From Prosapia bicincta (taxonomy: Eukaryota > Arthropoda > Insecta > Hemiptera > Cercopidae), in contig JBAIZL010000002.1 in the NCBI GenBank assembly GCA_036971475.1, positions 328,666,145-328,730,144 on the forward strand: DNA of 64,000 nt, written 5' to 3'. The translations under genes and the position numbers were made by a program. The notes beneath the pieces are model-generated. The model made no database searches. It saw only the letters and a list, made by a program, of their open reading frames with translations, and had not been told where the DNA came from. Positions 25,901-36,735 of the stretch are shown piece by piece (positions within the stretch are counted from its first letter, which is position 1; every line of letters starts with the position of its first letter).

Positions 25901-27144
25901 AATGCTTGACTCGCAAACCAGTCGTTTTATTTCTACAAAAAATTAAAATTATTTTTATACTTATTCTTATATTTTATTTACTGCATGTAAAACTTTATTG
26001 CTTTTATATTAATAGTACCTTTTGCTGTGCATGTTGCCTTTCTATCTATGCTATATTTTCAGTACACGGATTGTCCGTTATTATTATTGCCAATGTGGTT
26101 ACTGTTATTACTGGAATGTCGATGTCAGCTGTCAGTACAAATGGACAAATCAAAGCAGGTATTTCACTTTAGATAAATGTTGTTACATTAGAATAGATTG
26201 ACACAAGAGAATAAGCTATAAACAGGGCGTCAAACTTTTGCAGTAAATAGATTTGGTAGAGATACGATTGTGGGAGAAGTAGTGGTGCAGGTAGTACAGC
26301 AGTGGAGAGGGGATTTGACAGCAGATTCGCTGGATGCACAACACAGTAAACAGTTATGTTATCACTTTAGTAGGTTTGACAGTGATAAGTATATCGACAA
26401 AAGAGTATTTTGCTTTACTAAGAATGCATCAACGAAGACAAGTATGTTCAGAACCTAAACTAATTGCATTATTATGAATGTATTTAAAAGGATATTGTAA
26501 GAGGTACGATCTGTTATCTACAACAGCTGGAGTAGACTTAGTCTATACACACATGCGCATACACAAGCATATAATGTGAGTCATTCATTCTACACTTTGT
26601 ATTCCTCTCACTCCTTATTTCTGTGCGAACTATGCTTACAAAACTTTAATGGCCAGTATAGTTAGTTAGTTTGGTTTAGTTTAACCACTACCTGTTCATG
26701 GCTACTCAGCCATTTGACGGCACACCAACCAGTAGAGGCCAACAAGGTCCCCATAACAATGTACATGAAAAATACATTTCAGTTAGAGTAAGCATCTGAA
26801 TATAATCACTTTTAAAAAGTAATTCATGTCATTTGAATGATGACTATTTTAGTGATAAAAACGCTTAGATATTTTGAGACGCTCTTAGTCACTTTCCTAT
26901 ATTGTGACTAGTATTCTTCAATTTTATTTTTGTTTAGCATCAAATTAATTACTAATTTATTCCAGATGGGAAGAAACTACTCACAGATTGTGTAATCCAG
27001 ATAAATATAGAAAGCGATATTTTCAAGTACAGAGTAGATATACAAAAGTGATTACTGCAAGTTATAAATATTTATTAAAAAAAATGTGTTTGAACTTGAT
27101 TGGGTAAATAAAATGTATTGCATTAACGATTGAAAATTTAAACA

Positions 27145-27213
<69 letters not shown>

Positions 27214-27464
27214 CAACATAGGTTATTCAAATACAAGAATATTTATTAATTTATATTCAAAGCTTTTCGTTGGTAAACAGTACCAACATCGTCAGGAATG
27301 AAAATTACAATAATGTAAGCTATAGGCCTATAGCTTACATTATTGTAATTTTCATTCCTGATGATGTTGGTACTGTTTACCAACGAAAAGCTTTGAATAT
27401 AAATTAATAAATATTCTTGTATTTGAATAACCTATGTTGTTTTAAAATATTAAACAAGAAAACG

Positions 27465-27524
<60 letters not shown>

Positions 27525-27977
27525 ATAAGTCAAAATACAAATACAAAAATTATAATTGAATTTACAACTCAAAGCTTTTCGTTGGCTAACAGTACCAACA
27601 TCATCAGGAATATTAAACAATTCCTATTAAACATCATCAGGAATTGTTTAATATTCCTGATGATGTTGGTACTGTTAGCCAACGTAAAGCTTTGAATTGT
27701 AAATTCAATTATAATTCTTGTATTTGTATTTTGACATATGTTCTTTATTAATACACAAGAATACATATTGCGATATATATATATGATGACCGTGATATTT
27801 TACATTGTCCATTATTTTTTCGTTGCACTAACTTTATGAAGTTAATTGTAAACAATTTATACCAATTTATTGTGACCAGTAATTCGACAATGGCCAAGTG
27901 ACCGAAAGGTGCCTCATTACATAAGCTAAAATTATTGCATGTAGTGGTGGAAAAAAATTGTTTACAATTAATAATAA

Positions 27978-28027
<50 letters not shown>

Positions 28028-31000
28028 GTTAATATATTACTATTGTAAGTAATTTTATCCACCATTAAGTGCAATAATTTTACCTTGAGTGATGAGGCAC
28101 CTTTCGGTCAATTGACCATTGTCGAATCACTGATGTTTTTCTGTTGTAGATGTTCGGTCTGTGAAGTTGGTGTTTGTTGACGTTACGCACACTTTTTCTT
28201 GATCTGTGTGTATGATGTTTCTATATAGTATGTCTTCTGTATATGTTGTTTGTAGATTCATTAAATTGTTGTGTATGTTTTTATAAATGTGGTATTTTTC
28301 TAGTGAGTTTAGTTCTGTTGGGTTGTTATTTATTTCAAGTATGGTTAGTGTATAGTTTTGGTAGCAAAACTAAAGAAAGAAAATGAAAATAGGGTAGTTC
28401 AAATCATTTGCGGTTACACTAAAAGTCCGGAAGACCACCCACGCTTTGTTGGAGCAGTATGGGGTCTGCTTTATTAATAAGAAAAAACACTGAATTTAAA
28501 TTTAACACTAAACGTTAATTAAAAGAAAGATAACACAAGTTTCATGAGTAGCAGTTAATTCTAAGCCATTTATCAATCGAACTGTATGAGGTTCTTGAAG
28601 AGCGGTGAGTCGTTCGACGAAACAGGCCGGTTTGGTGTCTAGCAGAGATGAAAGAAGGTTCTCGACGAGTGGCATGAACTACAACTCATTTAAGATTATT
28701 GTAAAGTAAAATCACTTCAAATAGTCACAACAGAAAAGCTTTAATCAACACTTGATAGTTCACACACGAGGTTAAAGAGTTAATTGTCTGCGGTGTAATG
28801 AAATACCACGCGGCTAACCTAACACAATGGCACTTGTACAAAGAAAGCGGTTTCAAACAGTTTTATCGCGGCTAAAATCGTTAATTCATAGTTAGAACGC
28901 ATCTAAAACATTAACTGAACATAATCAGTAAGCGGGGTAATAATCAGACGCGGTTTAAACCCGATGTAATCGGCTAAAACACTTGAACAGAAACCAGGAA
29001 TGCCGCACTAGAAAGCCATGTTGCAAGAAGTGTGTAACTTGAGAGAAGACGGAAATGCTAGCAACAGGTGACTAAATCAGATAATTAGTCTAAAACCATA
29101 GATGAATAGTCTAGATTCATCTGGTGACTGGATCGTAAAACCTACTTATGTTAAGTAAAAGAATCCTAGATGCTGGTCGGCAATGAAAGTCTAGTAGGCG
29201 GTGGAACTTGAACTGTGATAAAACACCAGCTGATTGCTAGGCTATACGGAATAATGAGAATTGTAAACAAACGTGGTCTGTTGAAAGTGAGGTTACGGAT
29301 CCTGTACTTAACATACCGCCCACCAAAACGAATGTTTTTAATCCGCCAGGTGGGTAGGGGGCGAAGAACCACTAAAGCACCGGAAACCGAGGGTGCCGAA
29401 GAGAAAAAAGTGGCAGGGAAAACGAAGAAAACCAAAAGAAACAAAAGGGGCAAGAGCGCCGAAGAAAGAACCTGTAGGAAAGCGGTGAGGAACTAATGAT
29501 GAAGCGGAAAGCCGACGAGCTTGTTGACTGGTCTCTTCAGTTGTCCATGTGCAGTCTTGACAGTAGCTACCCTATCGACGTGGTCTGTTCCTGGATGCAA
29601 TTTGAGGATCCGACCCATAGGCCAATGAAGAGGGTTCGAATGTTCACCAGTTATGAAGACGATTTGATTCTCCTTGAGTGGCGCCGAGTCCTTATTCCAC
29701 TTGTGCCGTTGAATTTGTGTGTGTAGGTATTGGGTGGACCAAGTTTTCCAGAAGCGGTTGGACATTTGCTGTAGCATTGACCATCTTGATTTAAGCGGAG
29801 GTTCAGTATAACATTCTTCAGGAAGCGATAGCAACGGACGTCCAATTAAGAAGTGTCCGGGAGTAAGAAAGGACGATCCTTCGTTGGGGTCTGGAGATGT
29901 TTCGAAAATAGGGCGGCTATTCAAAATAGCCTCTATCCTTATGAACAAGGTGGATAACTCTTCAGCCGTTAACATGTTGTTACCCACAGTGCGGTGTAGC
30001 AATGACTTGGTAGATTTGACAGCGGCTTCCCACAGTCCCCCAAAATGAGGAGCGGCCGGAGGATTGAAATGCCATATGATGCGTTGATCAGCTAGTTTAC
30101 GTTTGATATGAGAATTAGAGCGGTCAAGAAATTTGTAAACCTCATCAAGTCGATTGGCAGCGCCTGTAAAGTTCGTGCCGTTGTCAGAATAAACCTCTGA
30201 GGGGAGACCTCTTCTGGAGGTGAAGCGATGAAATGCGGCGAAGAAAGCGTCCGTAGATAAGTCAGTTACGAGTTCCAAGTGAACTGCTTTGGTTGTCATA
30301 CATACAAACAAGCATAGATAAGCTTTTAATAGCTTAGAGGTTCGCAGGTGGTTGGCCTTGGTATCAAAGGGTCCTGCAAAATCTACTCCGACTCTATAGA
30401 AGGGAGGCGACGGTGTAACTCTTGACGATGGTAATGAGGCCATTATAGGCTGTTGCGGTTTAGTTTGTAAGCGAAAACAGCGAATGCACGCATGGATGCG
30501 TTGTCGAAGTAAAGAGCGTAAAGCTATGATCCAAAACTCACTGTTGATCAAGGCTTGAGTGGTACGAGGTCCGGCATGCAATGCCAGTTTATGATAGTGG
30601 TCACAAATGAGGTTGACGTAATGATGGCGTTTCGGTAACAGAAGCGGGTGTTTAGAGTCATAACTCAGAGACGAATGATCAAGTCTACCGCCCACCCTGA
30701 TCAAGCCAGAGGGGTCGACAAATGGTGTTAAGCTGCGTAAGTTGTCGTTGACGCGGATACCAGCTTGAAGTCTTTTCAAGGCGTCAGAGAATGCATGGGT
30801 TTGTACCAATTTAACGCACAAAGTCTTTGCGTTACCAAGTTCTTGCACTGAAAGCGGTTGGAGAGTGGGTTTAAGGGCAGTGGTTTTGATCACTGCGAGC
30901 TTCGCCTTATAACGAGTGTTGTGAGGATGGCTGGTAACTTGGAACTTGTTACGACAATTGTTAATGAAACGTAATACGTATGCATAGACATGATGAAGGG

Positions 31001-34000
31001 TGGTTAAGTTTGAATGTTGTTCGATCATTTCCAAGAGACGGTTGGGTTCTTGAACAGTCGTGCAATGAACTTTAGCTTCAACCTTTGTTTCCGTCTGATC
31101 TGGGTTAGTTCCTTTAGGTCGTGTGAGATCCCAAGTGGTAGGAGAGAGCAATAACCATGGAGGTCCATGCCACCAAAGCGGGTGTGTGGCAAGTTGATCA
31201 GGCAGACAACCGCGAGAAGCAACGTCTGCGGGGTTGTCATTAGTCGAGACGTGGAACCATTGATCCATTTGTGTGCTTGAAACAATCTCAGTGATGCGGT
31301 TGGCTACGAAGGTTTTCAATTGATGAGGCGGGGTCTGAATCCAATGAAGTACTATCTCAGAATCAGTAAAGAAGAGAGTGTTAGCGATTGGAATGAAATC
31401 AAGAGCGGGTTGAATTGATTTGTATAACTTAGCCAGCAGTACTGCGCCGCAAAGTTCCAAACGAGGTATGGTAAGCAATTTAACAGGGGCTACCTTACTT
31501 TTAGCTTTCAACAGACTGGTGTTGACGGCCCCGTTAAGCTCAGATCTCAAATAGATAGAAGCAGCATAGCCTGATTCGGAACCATCACAAAACCCAACGA
31601 TACGATGACTGGCTGATCGCGTGCCTACATGGCGAGGAATTTGAATAGCAGACAAACAAGCGAAGTGGACAATGAAGCTGTCCCATTGATCGAGCAGAGG
31701 GGTTGGCAGAGGCTGGTCCCAGTCCAGTTTCTCCAACCACAAGCGTTTAAGAAAAGACTTAATCCAAAAGGTAATAGGCGTTAAGAAGCCAAGCGGGTCA
31801 AAAGTGCGTGCGACATAGGACAAGATGGTGCGTTTTGTGGGCACCAGCGTAAAAGTTTGAGTTTGATACGAGAACGAGTCTGACGAAGGGTTCCATTGCA
31901 AACCCAATATTTTAATTGCAGCGGATTCGTCTTGAAACAACAGCGGATTTTCCAAGTGAGAGGAAGGTAGCGTTGCGAGTAGCGAGGGTTCATTTGACGA
32001 CCATTTTCTGAGTTCCAGGCCTGCGCGAGCGAAAATGTCGATAAGTTCTTGTATTAACGTCTTAGCGGCTTCGGGCGTGTCAGCTCCAGCGACGACGTCA
32101 TCTACGTAGGTCTGATGAAGGATTGCTTCGGAGGCTGTAGGATAGCGGGTTCCCTCATCCTTTACTAGTTGTTCAAGCGTTCGCAGAGCTAAGTAAGCGG
32201 AAGGGGTTAGGCCATAGGTGACCGTAGCAAGTTCATACTCGATTAACGGTGATTGAGGTGAAGCCCGGTAAAGTATGTGTTGGTAAGAACGATCCTCAGG
32301 TCGGACCAAAATTTGACGGTACATCATCTTGATGTCGGTGCAGACAGCGTAAGTATATAAACGGAAAGAGATGATTAAACTAGCCAAGTCCTTTTGCAGT
32401 TTAGGACCGGATAACATTTGCTGGTTCAGGGTGTTTGCGTGGCAATCAGGTGATGACGCGTTGAATACCACTCTAAGCTTAGTAGTAGAGCTGGTGGCCT
32501 TAAATACGCAATGGTGCGGAATAAGATAGTCAGAAGCCTTGAGGGCGGGGTACATGTGCCCTAGAGCGATATACTCGGCCATAAACTGATGATATTGTAT
32601 GGCTACCTCAGGCTGGCGGTTTAAACGTTTTTCTAACGCATGATAACTAGCCAGAACAGTGTTACGGTTAGACTTGAGCGGGATAGCTTCCGGCTTAAAT
32701 GGGAGTGCTACGATATATCTTCCCGTTGCGTCACGATCAGTAGTGGTTGCGAACAGATCTTCACACAGTTGATCTTCGGGGCTGAGGTGATTCACATTTG
32801 TGACTTCTTCGACTTCCCAAAACCGTCGCATGTTGTCATCAATTGACTCTAAGGTAGTGATAAATGCGCGCGGTTGATGAGGCATACTGTAGGGTATAGA
32901 TCCCATGATGACCCAACCTAACCTAGTGTTAAGTGCTGAGGGTTGCCCTTGAATAATGGTGCGAGGTCCATTCGTGAGAATCTGTGTGAAAATGTCAGCG
33001 CCTAGGATGATGTCGACACTTGAAGGTGTATCGAAATGCGGATCAGCTAGCGGTAAGTTCGTATAATGGGCACGTATGTTTGGTGCCAGAGCAGTTGATG
33101 GAAGCGGGTCAGTAATGTGCTGAAGTACAGCAGCTTCTGCGGTAAGCAAGACACTCTGGTCATGCCTCGAGAAAATTTGTAAAGTGACATATTCAGATAT
33201 GCGGGTTGTCTTGGATGCGACACCAATCAAAGAAAGATTTGATTTCCGAGCGGTTAAGTTCAACAGTGTACTAGCATGTTTAGTTATAGCAGAGATTTGA
33301 CTGCCTGGGTCAATGATGGCTCTGAAAAGAAGCGGTTGACCGAAATGGTCTTGAATGATGACCTGTGCGGTGCCTAACAAGGCAAGAGAGGAATGAATTT
33401 TACAAGAAAGAGCGTGCGGTTGTGATTTAATAGCAAGTTGATGTTTGACTGTCGAACTGGGGTGTCGCGGTTGAATTAGTCAATGTCGTGAAGGAGCGGG
33501 GTCATGTAACAATGTGTGATGCGGATCCCCACAGTGTTTGCAGTGTTTGACTGATTTGCATTTGGACTGAAAATGTGAGCCAAGACAGTGGAAGCAACGT
33601 TGTAACTGGTTAATGGCCCTTTTCCGTTCAGGCACAGTTAAATCCAAGAACGCATTGCAGTGGAATATGATGTGGTCCGAGTCGCAGTAAATACATTTCC
33701 CAGCATGAGTGGTTGATACGTTGGCTTGAGCCATGTGAAATGGAGGTAGTCGGTGTCTAAACACTGATTGACCCGGCCTGTTAGAAACTGGTGAGATGGT
33801 TGGTCGCGTCACTGTCTGCGGTCGAATAGGACTCTGCATGGCAGGCCTTGCCTGAAAAGTGCGAGGTTGAGGTATATTTTGCACTGGCTTAAACTGAGGT
33901 GGTTGAGGGTTAATGCCCTGATTTAAGTCGCCACTTGAATTAATGTTAAGTGGGTCAGCGTTTGGATATGACTCATTAATTAGGTCAGGTTCATGTAAAG

Positions 34001-36666
34001 AAGACACCAATACTCGAGGTTGTTGGCTTGTGCTAGCTGCGGTTGAGGTCGAAGGCTGGTTGAGCAATTCCATTGCCCTAGCTTGTTCAGTTACAAAATC
34101 ATTCAAACTGCGGTAAGTAGGCATAGTGTTGGTGCCTAGCCTGGTTTCAAAATTAAGACGAGTCTTCGGATCTAAATTATTAACTGCCATTTGAAACAAC
34201 AGAAAATCTGCCAAGTCCGGTAAGTTAATGGCCTTCAAGGCACATACTGCGTTAGAGTGTGCGGTTAGAAAGCGGTCGAGTTCTGAGTGCGAAGCGGTTT
34301 GCATTGATTTGAACTCTTGAATCTGTTTGAAGTAATGATCGGCTAGCCTGCGTGGGTTGGCATAGCGGTTTCTTAGAGCGTTGTAAGCTATTGCATAATT
34401 ATTGTCTGAAATTGTTAAGCCGGTAATGATTGCTAAGGCATCGCCTTTTAAAGTTGATTTTAAGTACTGAAATTTTTGTACTGCGGTCAGATTTGCATTA
34501 GAGTGGATCATAGAGTCAAACATAGTGATAAAGTCTGTCCATTCACTGTTATTGCCTGAGAAAGTGGGTACTTGTAGGCTTGGCAGACTGATGCAATTAT
34601 TTGTGAGGTTAGCCGGTGAAATTTCCTTTTCTTCAGATTTTATAATGCCTGGACATTTAGCCAGGATGGGCAAATACAAAAGTTGAAATTTGGCTTTCAA
34701 TTGAAAAGCCTTTTCTGCGGTTTCAGCGACTTCATGCTCAAAACTTTTTTCCATATATTCGTATGTGTCAATAAAGTTGCCGTGGATGCGTCGGATTTCG
34801 TTAATGAGACCTGTAGGGATATCATTTCCAGTAATTATGTTAATAACCTGTTCCAGGTCCTCAATGATATTATTTAATTTTGACAAATAATAATCGGTAT
34901 TAATTGCCATTTTTAACAACAGAAAATAAAATTAGTTAAGGAAATTTTTAAGATGAATTTTGCAGTGAACTGTATCCTATGGTTTATTTGATTCAAATTA
35001 TCCGGCCCGTGTTGACCATGTATAGTTTTGGTAGCAAAACTAAAGAAAGAAAATGAAAATAGGGTAGTTCAAATCATTTGCGGTTACACTAAAAGTCCGG
35101 AAGACCACCCACGCTTTGTTGGAGCAGTATGGGGTCTGCTTTATTAATAAGAAAAAACACTGAATTTAAATTTAACACTAAACGTTAATTAAAAGAAAGA
35201 TAACACAAGTTTCATGAGTAGCAGTTAATTCTAAGCCATTTACCAATCGAACTGTATGAGGTTCTTGAAGAGCGGTGAGTCGTTCGACGAAACAGGCCGG
35301 TTTGGTGTCTAGCAGAGATGAAAGAAGGTTCTCGACGAGTGGCATGAACTACAACTCATTTAAGATTATTGTAAAGTAAAATCACTTCAAATAGTCACAA
35401 CAGAAAAGCTTTAATCAACACTTGATAGTTCACACACGAGGTTAAAGAGTTAATTGTCTGCGGTGTAATGAAATACCACGCGGCTAACCTAACACAATGG
35501 CACTTGTACAAAGAAAGCGGTTTCAAACAGTTTTATCGCGGCTAAAATCGTTAATTCATAGTTAGAACGCATCTAAAACATTAACTGAACATAATCAGTA
35601 AGCGGGGTAATAATCAGACGCGGTTTAAACCCGATGTAATCGGCTAAAACACTTGAACAGAAACCAGGAATGCCGCACTAGAAAGCCATGTTGCAAGAAG
35701 TGTGTAACTTGAGAGAAGACGGAAATGCTAGCAACAGGTGACTAAATCAGATAATTAGTCTAAAACCATAGATGAATAGTCTAGATTCATCTGGTGACTG
35801 GATCGTAAAACCTACTTATGTTAAGTAAAAGAATCCTAGATGCTGGTCGGCAATGAAAGTCTAGTAGGCGGTGGAACTTGAACTGTGATAAAACACCAGC
35901 TGATTGCTAGGCTATACGGAATAATGAGAATTGTAAACAAACGTGGTCTGTTGAAAGTGAGGTTAAGGATCCTGTACTTAACAGTTAGGTTGTTTTCGTA
36001 ATTTGTTATTTCATGTTTATGGGATATTAGGTGTGCTGCAACATTTGATACTTTAGAATTTTTGTTTTTGAATGCTCTATAATGTTCTTCAAATCTTATT
36101 TTAAATGTTCTGGTTGTTTTTACAGTTGTCGCAACAACTGTAACGCTTTTTACGTAGGAAAAACAACCAGAACATTTAAAATAAGATTTGAAGAACATTA
36201 TAGAGCTTTCAAAAACAAAAATTCTAAAGTATCAAATGTTGCAGCACACCTAATATCCCATAAACACTAAATAACAAATTACGAAAATAACCTAACCATA
36301 CTTGAAATAAATAACAACCCAACAGAACTAAACTCACTAGAAAAATACCACATTTATAAAAACATACACAACAATTTAATGAATCTACAAACAACATATA
36401 CAGAAGACATACTATATAGAAACATCATACACACAGATCAAGAAAAAGTGCGTGTAACGTCAACAAACACCAACTTCACAGACCGAACATCTACAACAGA
36501 AAAACATCAGTGATTCGACAATGGTCAATTGACCGAAAGGTGCCTCATCACTCAAGGTAAAATTATTGCACTTAATGGTGGATAAAATTACTTACAATAG
36601 TAATATATTAACTTCATAAAGTCAGTGCAACGTATAAACAATGGATAACGTTAAATATCAAGAATA

Positions 36667-36735
<69 letters not shown>

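Larger units (their letters stand above)
28349..35983 (-). mobile_element. Complete Bel/Pao LTR retrotransposon, BEL-1
   Basis: This 7,635-bp element has identical-length LTRs (965 bp) starting TG and ending CA, a 5-bp target duplication GTTAG (28344-28348 and 35984-35988), a primer-binding-like site next to the 5' LTR and a purine-rich tract next to the 3' LTR. It encodes Gag and a full Pol on the minus strand. The two LTRs differ at about two positions by eye, so insertion is recent. It is antisense to the host NKCC gene and sits inside an arm of PLE-F. No envelope gene is present. Confidence 0.96.

Noticed and set aside
29166..29496. Frames on both strands at the inner edge of the BEL-1 3' LTR
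   Set aside because: They straddle LTR and polypurine tract; no protein motif and equivalent frames in BEL-2 are broken.
31025..31285. Minus-strand frame within BEL-1 pol
   Set aside because: Alternative-frame shadow of the RNase H region; a similar shadow exists in BEL-2 at 43651-43932.
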